Assembly: GCA_964034945.1 (NCBI GenBank)
Contig: OZ035960.1
Span: 28,755,487 to 28,819,486, forward strand
Reading direction: 5' to 3'
Length of the DNA: 64,000 nt
From: Chrysopilus asiliformis
Lineage: Eukaryota; Arthropoda; Insecta; Diptera; Rhagionidae
The translations under genes and the position numbers were made by a program. The notes under the pieces are model-generated. The model had not been told where the DNA came from. It saw only the letters and a program-made list of their open reading frames with translations, and did no database searches. This document shows, one piece after another, positions 1-9,350 of this stretch; the first letter of the stretch is position 1, and every line of letters begins with the position of its first letter.

Positions 1-300
1 GATCACTTTATCCCCTCCCCTTACTCCCCCACCTCTCAGGCTACTTTTTAATGGGTCTATATTGGGGCTGGACCCCCGACGAACATCTATGCCGAATTTC
101 AGGCCAATCGGTTCAGTAGTTTCCCCGCCAAAGAGTAACATAGAGGGAAAACTAAGTTTCGAAATCACTTTACCCCCTCCCTTTACTCCCCCCACCCCTT
201 GCGCTACTTTTCCGTATGCCTATGTTGGAACCAGAACTACCACAGACACTCATGCCAAATTTCAAGTCAATTGGTTCAGCCGTTTTTGCGTGAAAGAGGA

Positions 301-351
<51 letters not shown>

Positions 352-390
352 GGCAGACAGACACCAACTCATTTTTATATATTAGTATGA
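1..390 (+). repeat. LINE/SINE-like tail with duplicated ~164-bp unit and (CAGA)n
   Basis: Two head-to-tail units begin 'gatcacttta' at 1 and about 164. Each carries an 'AATTTCA(A/G)GYCAATYGGTTCAG'-like block, here split as AATTTC at about 99 and 260 followed by GGTTCAG. The second unit ends in a CAGA microsatellite (about 301-362) and 'TTTTTATATATTAGTA'. That arrangement is typical of 3' tails of insect RTE-type LINEs and their SINEs (established pattern; the assignment is inferred). Short open frames here are repeat artefacts. Confidence 0.5.
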
Positions 391-480
391 TTTGACGATT
401 AACTGTAGCTTTTCTTATGTTTTTCATCAACTGTAGCCTGGCACTTGTAGCTTTTCTTATGTTTTTGATTGTTTTTCTCA
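391..480 (+). repeat. Degraded Helentron-like 3' end
   Basis: The phrase 'gtagcttttcttatgttttt' occurs twice (about 408 and 448). It matches the ends of the three good Helentron-like copies in this window ('tagcttttgttatgttt'). No 5' half is present, so this is a truncated relic. Confidence 0.35.
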
Positions 481-1555
481 AAAAAGGGTATTTTGACATA
501 TCAAGACAAAATATACCTAAAAAAAAGAGACTTTGAATTTCATTTTAAACGTGAAAATACCACTTCAGAACCTACAGCACATGTTTATAAAATTACATTT
601 TCGTAAGTTTTTCTAATATATCTCGTAAATTTGGTTAATTGGCAGACATTGCTAATTACCAGACAGACAGTAAGGTAAATTTTCTTGTTAAGTCACGAAA
701 TTTTAATGAACTTACATCAAAAGTCATTTTCAGTTGCGATCCTACAATCGAAAATTTGCATCTACCCATACTACACTTGAATTTTCCTTTTATAAGAAAG
801 TGAAAATAAAAACAGACGGTAAAAACCGAAAAGCCTTTAAAGTAAATGATGCAAACCCTGCTTCTTTTCACCCTCTTGTCCTTTAAAGCTAAATTCCTTG
901 TCTTTAACGTAAATTAATCGAATATCAAGATTTTGTGATCCCTTCCAGTACGACGGTTTCTTATCGTCTCCAATTAATGTGAAACCCTCTTAAAAATATG
1001 AGGCAAAAACACTAGCGGAGAAAAAAAACTCGAAACGTTTTTAATTAATTAGGAAAAATCGATTTTCTCAATTAATTGCCACAGCTTTAATTAAACGCTA
1101 TACTAAGGAAAATGATCTAAAAATTATAATGATGTGCAAACTTTCACGCTTGTATAGAAGGGAATTCCTTGTTTTTATTAATGAATATTTGTGCATATAT
1201 TAGTTATGAGATTCTTATTAATTTATGCTGGTTGCCATGACATCTTAAAATGTAATTGTTATGAAATATATATGGTGGAACCTTGATTCGTGAACTTAAT
1301 TGGTTTCTGAGGATCGTTTATAAACCGAAACGAAATTTTGCAACCTTGCGTAGTTCCGGTGACAACACAATATTTTCACAACTTCTTACTTGTGGGGACA
1401 ACGGAAGAGGATATTGCAGACAACCTTTTCCTCAAATTTTCCGGAAAAAAGACTCATCTGAAGTCAAAAAGTTTGTAAGGATATTTCTAAGGCAAGGATA
1501 TATATTCGAATACTAAAAAGCATAAAATAAAAATCATTAAAAAAATGGATTTATT
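481..1555. other. No recognised feature
   Basis: AT-rich sequence with no gene or repeat I can name. A 77-codon open frame at 1283-1516 shows no familiar motif and has no supporting context. Confidence 0.4.
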
Positions 1556-1559
1556 TTAA

Positions 1560-1790
1560 CCCTCTAGCCGGAATGCCCGACAAAAGGCGGGCTTCAGGGA
1601 ATTTGCTTGTTTATAACGGGTAACAATTTTAATCGCCGGAAATCGCCGGAACGTGTTACACTGACTTTTGAAAGTTATCGCTTTACATGCTGGAAAAAAT
1701 TTAACCCTGTACGTTGTCTTGGTTACGGTCTGTCGCAAGTTGAAAGTCATATTTTGGTGAATTTTTTTCGGAAATTTTCCGGTTAGAGGG
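1560..1790. mobile_element. piggyBac-like MITE, 231 bp, TTAA target
   Basis: Flanked by TTAA at 1556-1559 and 1791-1794. The ends are inverted: CCCTCTAGCCGGAA on the left and TTCCGGTTAGAGGG on the right, one mismatch in 14. TTAA targets and CCC...GGG termini are hallmarks of the piggyBac superfamily. There is no coding capacity, so it would need transposase in trans. Confidence 0.75.
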
Positions 1791-1800
1791 TTAAGACATT

Positions 1801-1860
1801 TAAAACCTTCAAGCATTGGTGGGAAAACTTGAAACCTTCAAACATTGGTGGGAAAACTTG
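1801..1860. repeat. 30-bp direct duplication
   Basis: Two tandem near-identical units contain 'accttcaagcattggtggga' and 'accttcaaacattggtggga'. They sit between the TTAA MITE and Helentron copy 1. Confidence 0.8.
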
Positions 1861-1861
1861 T

Positions 1862-2433
1862 TTTTATACCCGTATGGTGAAACCAAAGGGTATATTAACT
1901 TTGCCTTACCGTTTGTAACGCCAAGAACCCGTCATCACACATAAAAATGAATTACACCAGTGTGTTTAGAATGATAAAAATAATTAATTTCTGCATGTCC
2001 GTCCGTCTGTCTGTCTGTCCGTCTGTCTGTCTGTCTGTGGCGCGGATTGCGGGCGTACCGATTGAGCTAGAAGACTTGAAATTTTGCGCAGATCCGTTTT
2101 TCGTAAAATGCGAGGCCAAGTTCGTTAATGGTCAAAATGGACCATTAGGGGGGGTACCCCCCATACGAACGAAAACGTTTTTTTGCGAATATCGCAAAAG
2201 CGGTGCAAGAACAAAAGTATCAAAAAAGTGCAAGAATAAAAGTTATTTAGGAGATCATTCTACATAAAACTCCCATACATCAAAATCCGATTGGAATAAA
2301 TTTTAAAAAATCTTATTGGAAAGTTTGACTTCAAAGTGGAATTTTGGTACAACTGTTCGAATTTTGATACGAATACCACCATACGGGTTTTCAATAATTG
2401 CCAGATTGGCAATTATAGCTTTTGTTATGTTTT
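1862..2433 (+). mobile_element. Helentron-associated (INE-1/DINE-1-like) element, copy 1
   Basis: The element starts TTTATACCCGTATGGTGA and has a central (GTCY)n block at about 1999-2038. The 12-bp ACCCGTATGGTG (1868-1879) recurs inverted at 2377-2388, followed by a 10-bp-stem hairpin (2394-2403 with 2407-2416, loop GAT) and 'tagcttttgttatgttt'. Subterminal inverted repeats, a GTCY microsatellite and a 3' hairpin are the known architecture of non-autonomous Helentrons. 'GTTTGTAACGC' and 'CATGTCCGTC' also resemble dipteran INE-1. Its open frame is not a gene. Confidence 0.75.
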
Positions 2434-2734
2434 TACTTTTTAGTGCATTTCGAAAGTTTAAGATTAGAAAATTGGGTTTTCAAATTGTTTTTTGTTTACT
2501 ACTAAATTTTACTGCTTTTTGGTAATCTGGATTTTTTTGTTACTTTCGTACCGGTTTGCTAACGGTTAACTATTGAATACAGTGAAAATAACAATTTTCC
2601 ATAAAAGTGTCGGATTTTTGGTTGAAATAGATTTTTGGTGGATTGCGGCAATTAATTCGTTCCCGACCATTGAAAGATTGGGCAAATGTTCCAGTTTGTA
2701 TGCATAAAATTGAGCAAATGCTCACGCACAAAAT
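2434..2734. other. No recognised feature
   Basis: AT-rich spacer between Helentron copy 1 and the (TC)n tract. Nothing seen. Confidence 0.5.
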
Positions 2735-2892
2735 TTGAGTGTGCTTCTATCTCTCTCTCTTTCTCTCTTGCTCTCTCTCTCTCTCTTTCTGTCTCTTTCT
2801 GTCTCTTCCTTTCTCTCTCTCTCTCTCTCTCTCTTTCTTTTCTCTCTCTCTCTCTCTCTTTTTTTTTCTCTCTCTCTCTCTCTGTCTCTCGG
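2735..2892. repeat. (TC)n microsatellite
   Basis: An almost pure TC tract with short TTTC and GTCTC interruptions. It directly follows the 3' end of the LINE relic read on the minus strand, so it may be that element's simple-sequence tail. All frames stay open through it, giving false Ser/Leu-rich ORFs. Confidence 0.9.
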
Positions 2893-2894
2893 CA

Positions 2895-3401
2895 CTACAA
2901 CCGCTTTCCGGTCTTAGCCTACCGCAATGTCTCTCACCAGAGGTCCCAGTCACGTGCCGATGTCCTCCAGTTTTGCATCTTCGCGCCCTGGTCAACGCTG
3001 TCTTGCCATCTGAGGTTAGGTCTTTCTAGTCGCCTTGTTGTTAATAACCTACCGCAGAAGACTTTCCGAGCCGGGTCACTTTTACTCATTCGAGTGACAT
3101 GACTAGCCCACCGGAGTCTGTTGAGTCTTATTAGCTTGACTACGGGCACGTCCTGATATCTCTCATAGACCTCGTCATTGTAGAGTTACTGGAATCGTCA
3201 CCCCTCATGTATTGGGCCAAAGCTCCTTCTGAGTATCTTCCTCTCAAACGCGGACATTTTATTTGCTTTTTTCTCGATTTTTTTCTTAGTACATGAAGAC
3301 TGGCAGGATCAGAGTCCTGTACAAGTGCAGTTTGGTTATTATAGTTAGGTTTTTAGACCTGAAGAGTTTTGAAAAGCTGTAGTAGGTTTTGTTGGCTTTA
3401 A
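2895..3401 (-). pseudogene. LINE reverse transcriptase C-terminal relic
   Basis: Minus-strand frames carry, in order, 'LHLYRTLILPV', 'FERKILRR', 'DEVYERYQDVPVVKLIRL' and 'RLRWASHVTRM...DPARKV...RPNLRWQDSV...DW'. These are the conserved C-terminal blocks of non-LTR retrotransposon polymerases (the RLRW-GHV-RM motif). Several stops and at least one frameshift interrupt it, and the 5' side ends at the TTAA MITE. It is a dead fragment; the clade was not resolved. Confidence 0.75.
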
Positions 3402-3619
3402 CCTTTTACTGATGAGGTGGGTCCAGTGGACCCACATTGACTTTTCTCTCGTTGCTATCTCTCATGTTTTCGGCACAGTGACTCTGAAATCTTCAGTACC
3501 TTTATACAGTATGGTGTTGCATGCCGAGTTAAAAGCACGGATTTGGTATGTGATTAGAACGTAGTGCATTTGGATCATGTGGATCCATTGGACATGATTT
3601 TCACCTCATAAATTAAGGG
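3402..3619. mobile_element. piggyBac-like MITE, 218 bp, TTAA target
   Basis: Bounded by TTAA at 3398-3401 and 3620-3623. The left end CCTTTTACTGATGAGGTG is matched imperfectly by the right end read inverted (CCCTTAATTTATGAGGTG). A perfect palindrome, GTGGGTCCAGTGGACCCAC, lies just inside the left end. It interrupts or abuts the LINE relic. Confidence 0.6.
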
Positions 3620-3870
3620 TTAAGCAACCGATATGCTTCTATCGGTATACATAAAGTGAAGCATATACTCAGAAATATGAGCAAGTGCTCTTGAAAAGAT
3701 GAGTTTGCTCTGTATCAGACTCACATTTGAAATTCTTCTTTTACGTTGCCAAAAAAAATGTACAAACTTCAATACTTCTTGAAAAAGAAATTCCTTTCTC
3801 AGTTTAATATAACAAATTTAAAAAAAATCGCTGCTTTCAGCTTATAAATGTTTTAAATTTTTCATTATTT

Positions 3871-4114
3871 GAGGCGTTAAAAGCTAGAGTGGACTAACCC
3901 ACATAATCGAGTTTTTGAAGCTTTTCCACTCTGTACTATTATTGACTGAAAATTTTTGGAAAAAAAAATCTGTGGACTTTATTACTCAATGTTGAAACGT
4001 TTTTTGGTGCAACCAAACATTTTTATCTAAAAACTCACTCGCAATAGTGATTCAAACACAAAAAAATTCACGATTTCGACATGTGGGTTGGTCCACTCTA
4101 GCTTTTAACGCCTC
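3871..4114. mobile_element. MITE with 34-bp terminal inverted repeats
   Basis: GAGGCGTTAAAAGCTAGAGT at the left (arm 3871-3904) is matched inverted at 4081-4114, with one mismatch over 34 bp. ATTT lies on both outer sides, a candidate 4-bp target duplication. The interior is AT-rich and non-coding. I could not assign a superfamily. Confidence 0.8.
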
Positions 4115-6300
4115 ATTTCTTCCATTTTCAAAAAAAAAAGTCATAAAATCTAATCGAGATTTGTCGAGAAAAAATTCTTTAGATTAGAATTATTGTCTAA
4201 CCCCGTTTGTGCGTTTGTCTTTAAAAATTGGACAAAAAAATGTTTTTTTCTTCTAATAAAATTTCTACCATGATGTATCTAACCAAAATACTGTTTTTTG
4301 CGATAAAACTCTCAACGAAACAGAAAAAACTGTCTTTTTTGTGAGACTTTTTCAAAGAAATTTGAAAAAAAAAACATTTAGAAGTGAAAAATTAAACACC
4401 GGAATACTTAAAAACGGGCCGATTGACTAAAATCCCAATGTCTGTAACTATTTTCAAAACTACAGAAAAACTTCACAAATGTCTAGAACAATTTAAATTT
4501 GATTTCTTCAAGAACCCAAAACAAGCGTAATCCCGAAAAAAATGCTGAAAACAATTGAAATTGAACTTTGAAAATCTCAACAAAAAAAATACGTCGAAAA
4601 TTTCTACTTGCCATTTTCAATAAGTTACATACTCGTTACATTGCCAAAAAAACGTATTGATATATTTTCAATACGGTTCGATTTTAACACAAAAACCGAT
4701 CCATTTCGATTCGATATTTCAGTTCGCTAGATTTGAACTTATGTGAAAGAAATTGGGCTAACTTTAACACAAAAGGAGGAAAATTTCTTTGTTGTATTAT
4801 GTCAAGTCGCTGACAATTTATTTTCAGTGGCAACATTTATTCTTCATCGAATTGATTTCCTTGCTCGGCGATTTCTATATATGCCTTATACTCATTCCCC
4901 CTTTTTTCCCATCAGCACATCGCTGTCATGCCAACAAATCGCTGTGGAACATTTCCCTCAGGACTTTTATTGACAACCGCGGGCCCGGATCATAAAAATT
5001 GAGTCTTTCAAATATTCTGCCTCCAGCAACCAGCCATATATCCCATCAACCATGGAAAGCTCACTTTTCCCAACCATACGCAAAAACAGCAGAAATTTCC
5101 CAGAGTTTTTCTTTCTATTTTTCAATATATATCGTTTTTTTTTTCATTTCGATTTCCCGATGCGATTCGATATGAAAAGCTGGTGTGTAGCATTTGAGAC
5201 TCTTACAAGAAATTTCCATATGGTCGTGTATAATTTTCGTTTGGAATATCTTCGCATAAAGGGAGTAAAATTCGACAAAAAGGATATAAAATTTCCACCG
5301 TTTGTTCGTCATTTTTATTGATCAGATATTGTGGAAAATGGGGGCGGCGGTGGAATTGGGGACTCCTTCGAAATCATCCAAGGAAAATTGTATGGATATC
5401 GGGCATTACTGGGTGAGTTATTGCTATTCTAACTTAACCTAGGGAGCGTTTACTCCGTTCCTGATGAAAAAAGGGACATCAACTGAAATATGATTGTGAA
5501 ATTTTTTATGGCGTCCTCCTTGATTTTTTGTTGTGTCCGGATCCGGACCCGCACTTCATCTCCACAACTAGCATTTTATGCGCTACCGAGATATGTGAAC
5601 ACATTTTGGGTAATAAAATGCCGCTGTTAAAATTGTGGTGTTGACTTGGAGTTCTGGAATCAAATGATAAAGCGTCAAACATTCGAGATGCTGTGGTCTT
5701 CAAAGGGATATTAAAATCCTTTTTTCTCATTTCTTCCCATTTTTTATATATTTTTCTGTTGATAAAAATGAACATTTTTTATTTGTGTTCCGCTTTTTGG
5801 GAAAAAAGTATGTCATTGCTGATATCATGTCATAAATGCCATTGATTTTATTACATTCTGCTTTTATTTCTTTTTTTTATTACTGATTAATTTCCAAGCT
5901 TTATTTGATAAAACAATAATTTTCAAAAGGATTTTCCGCCAAGAAATGACTTTACATTAAAATGGACCGCATATGAGATTTGGTATTATCTTGAAAAAAA
6001 AAAACTGTTCTAAATGCGTGCATCATAATCCGAAACGAAATTGACATATTTTAGAATACAGTTACAGTGAAGGACAAACACGTAAATTTTTCTCGCCACA
6101 TAAATCCCATTTGGCTGTGCAAAAGAACAATTAAAAGTAAAAATTCATGTTGATAAATTTTAGTAATAAACCTGGTTCTGTCGTTATCATAAAAAATAAA
6201 AAAACGTTGATTTTAGAGTATATATTTATTTAAAGGACGAGAGTCTTTTATAACAAGATTGGTCACGGCCATAAAAGCCTTAGATTTGCGTCAAATTCTT
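4115..6300. other. No recognised feature
   Basis: AT-rich sequence. Open frames at 4743-4995, 5052-5321 and 5506-5775 show no domain I recognise and overlap in conflicting frames, so I do not call genes. Confidence 0.4.
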
Positions 6301-6306
6301 GCAGTA

Positions 6307-6538
6307 CACTAATCCCTCCAACTGCGCGCTTTCGCAACTGCGCGGTTAAGTTTTTAATACAAAAATTTCGAACTGCGCGGTAAAAATTTCGCAGCTGCTC
6401 GGTTTTTTTATAATTTTTATTTAAAAAAGCATGTTTCTAATCCCAAAATTTCATACAAAGTAGGGTTCACAGTGCGCGGTTTCGGTTTGCGCGCTCTTTT
6501 TGTGGAACTTATCTACCGCGCAGTTGGAGGGATTACTG
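6307..6538. mobile_element. pogo/Tigger-like MITE, 232 bp, TA target
   Basis: TA at 6305-6306 and 6539-6540 flanks inverted ends CACTAATCCCTCCAACTGCG and, read inverted, CAGTAATCCCTCCAACTGCG. Several subterminal copies of 'aactgcgcgg' lie inside. CAGT-type ends with TA duplications are characteristic of the pogo branch of Tc1/mariner. No coding sequence remains. Confidence 0.7.
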
Positions 6539-6907
6539 TACAATGATGTGGTTATATCACCAAATACGGAAGACTTTGGTGTGAATTTTATTCCAAAAAT
6601 ATCTCAAAAATGCCGATGCTTTTAAATAATTCCATTTTCTATTCATTGGTCGGGACACACACAAAGGAGGAAAAAATTTATCTCATGGTATTCATAATAA
6701 CTTTTAAACATAGGTTATTTTTTGAAAATTAATATTATAATATAAAATTTCACATGTTTTTTTTTTTTTTGAATAGAAAAAAATTTGATCTCGCTTTCCT
6801 CGTCGGCATTATTCGCAGTCTTGTCAGTGAGGCAAATTCAATATGTTAGTCTGATGAGGGTTCAACATGGAATTCTCGATCCTATCAAGAAACATAACAA
6901 AAGCTAT

Positions 6908-8768
6908 CCCAAGTAACCAAAACTCGTTATATTCCGGTTGAATAACCGTTTAGTAACCTTGGTTGCGTAACACATGAAGTTACAAATTGATTAGCATAAC
7001 GTTGCAATAGCACTACAGTAACGGTTGCACAACCGTAAACGCCGCGTTATTTTGTAACCATGGTTAAAAAACAGTTTTCTGATAACGTTGTGCTAACGTT
7101 ATAGAAAAACCATTTTGTAACTCTACGTGGCAATTCCTGCCCTCTCTTTTCATTTATAATGAACTCATCTTTCTTTCAGTCAGCTTTTTTAGTGTGTGTT
7201 GAGGGAATGTTTTCACACGAACATTTTATTAGGTTTGAATGGCGATATGTTTATATGTGGTTTCATTGAATATTTACTTCAAGATGGAAATATTTTATTT
7301 AGAATAATATACAAGTAACATAAAATTACTGAAATTTGATGATTTTTGACCAAAAACTTTAAACGAGTAAACATTCTTGGTGCATATGATAGTGATACCT
7401 CGAAAAAATACATTCCGCCTGAAGTATTTTGCAAAAATGACCATATTTTTAAAAATATTTGGAAATATGGGCATACAAAATGTAACTTAAAATTACTCAG
7501 AATTCTTTTTAGACTAAAATATGTCCCCTAAAAATAGTTTTTTCTTTTATCTAGGTCGATAAAAAATAAAGATAATGTATTTAATTGCGTTTCCAAAACT
7601 CGAAAAATTATATTGGTAAGACACAGCCATCTTGGAAAGTTTTCCTATAACAAATTGTCTAAATGTTTGTAATGTGTGCGTGTGGCAGGCGACGACAAAG
7701 ATTATTTTTCAGTTTTTTAGCCGCCATTGAATAAGGTGAAGGTACCTAAAATGGAACGTCTTATTAAAATGGTAAAATAATTTAATTGGAAAATTAATTA
7801 TTTTTTTTTTGTTTCTAAATTTGTTAGGGTCGAATCTTATAAAAAAATTATTTGAATTTCTCGACCATTTTCGAATTGAAATTTTGCACACATACGAAAC
7901 TCCGATAACAATTCTTTATTTGTGTATGCATGTACTACAAAAAACAAAGATTTTTCCCAAAATTTGATAAGCTCCATTTCCAAATTATATAGAGTTCGAT
8001 TTTTCCAAAATTCTTTTGCCGCTAAAATTTCGAGGGTCAAATGTAAAAGTAGCACAACTTCACACAGCCCTTAAAAATTATTATGAAAATTTTGAAAATA
8101 TCACAACAAGATGTGACATAGTATTTTACTTATAATAGGAAAAATCAAAGTGTTCCCAATTACCGGCCCCGTACCCTATTCAACACATTTGATATTTCCT
8201 CTTGCAGGTGGTGGAATTAGCTAACAACTAGAGAACTTCTAGAGAACTACTACATAACTAGTCTCGTCACCAGAATCTTTTAAAGTCAAATAAATAATAA
8301 ATGGAATTGAAAGACGGGGTTTTGTAGATATTGTAGAGATCTACATAATGGCAGTTTTTACTGAAACAAAAATCATCAAAATCTGATTAGTAGAAGTTAG
8401 AAAACGGTTTCTAAAACATCTGCTTGCAACTCAAGGTAAAAATTCGTTACTAAATAACGGTTGGTTAACGGTTTATTACGAGTTAGTTACAAAACGGTTG
8501 CCGAATAACGTATTTGCACCTCAGATTAAAAATTCGTTAGTAAATAACTGTTAGTTAACGGTTTATTACGAGTTAGTTACAAAACGGTTGCCGAATAACG
8601 TATTTGCACCTCAGGTTAAAAATTGGTTAGTAAATAATGGTTTATTTCGGGTTATTAGAAAACGGTTTGCAAAATAACTGAAAAGAAACGGTTAGAAATT
8701 GGTTGTTTTTGTAACCCATGTTACTTTCCGGTTGTTTTTATAACCTTGGTTACAAATTGTTTGTTGGG
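6908..8768. mobile_element. 1.86-kb inverted-repeat element nested in Helentron copy 2
   Basis: It starts CCCAAGTAACC and ends TTGGG. The 5' 'ATTCCGGTTG...TAACC' and 3' 'AACCGGAAAG...' (inverted) parts are similar. Comparison with the uninterrupted Helentron copies gives the empty site 'gctataattgcc', so the target duplication is AT (6906-6907 and 8769-8770). Both arms are full of GGTTA/AACCG motifs, and the right arm holds a 90-bp tandem repeat. Central open frames show no transposase motif. It is a non-autonomous, foldback-like DNA element; the superfamily is unknown. Confidence 0.65.
8431..8640. repeat. 90-bp tandem repeat, about 2.3 units
   Basis: Units start 'tcaaggtaaa' (8431), 'tcagattaaa' (8521) and 'tcaggttaaa' (8611), an exact 90-bp period, and include 'gagttagttacaaaacggtt'. 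They lie inside the 6908-8768 element. Confidence 0.85.
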
Positions 8769-9350
8769 ATAATTGCCAATCTGGCAATCATTGGAGACCC
8801 GTATGGTGATATTCGTATCAAAATTCGAACAGTTGTACCAAAATTCCACTTTGAAGTCAAACTTTCCAATAAGATTTTTTAAAATTTATTCCAATCGGAT
8901 TTTGATGTATGGGAGTTTTATGTAGAATCATATCCTAAATAACTTTTGTTCTTGAACTTTAAGATGCACCGTTTTTGAGATATTCGAAAAAAATGTTTTC
9001 GTTCGTATGGGGAGTACCCGCCCCCCCCCCCCCCTAATGGTCCATTTTTGCCCATTAACGAACTTAGCCTTGCATTTTACAACAAATGGATCTGTGCAAA
9101 ATTTCAAGTCTCTAGCTCAATCCGTGCGCCCGCAATCCGCGCCACAGACGGGCAGACGGACGGACAGACAGACGGACAGACAGACGGACGGACAGACAGA
9201 CGGACGGACGGACGGACATGCTAAATTCAACTTGTTTCATCATTCTAAACACACTGGTGTAATTCATTTTTGTGTGTGATGACGGGATCTTGGCGTTACA
9301 AATGGTAAGGCAAATCTAATATACCCTTTGGTTTCACCATACGGGTATAA

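Larger units (their letters stand above)
6890..9350 (-). mobile_element. Helentron-associated element, copy 2, split by a nested insertion
   Basis: This is the inverted counterpart of the element at 1862-2433. Its 3' tail ('aacataacaaaagctat') is at 6890-6907 and the rest runs 8769-9350. It includes the ATTGCCAATCTGGCAAT hairpin, the (GACG)n block near 9150-9220 and the terminal 'accatacgggtata'. A run of 14 C (9021-9034) replaces the shorter C run of the other copies. The gap between the two parts is filled by the 6908-8768 element. Confidence 0.75.

Noticed and set aside
2686..3102. Ser/Leu- and Arg/Glu-rich ORFs on both strands
   Set aside because: Product of the (TC)n microsatellite; the only real coding trace is the LINE relic on the minus strand.
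3409..3440. CTGATGA followed by a strong stem, a second hammerhead candidate
   Set aside because: No GAAA box after the stem and no stem I pairing; it is the inner palindrome of a TTAA MITE.
9007..9279. 90-codon plus-strand ORF
   Set aside because: Lies entirely within Helentron copy 2 and runs through its poly-C and microsatellite.
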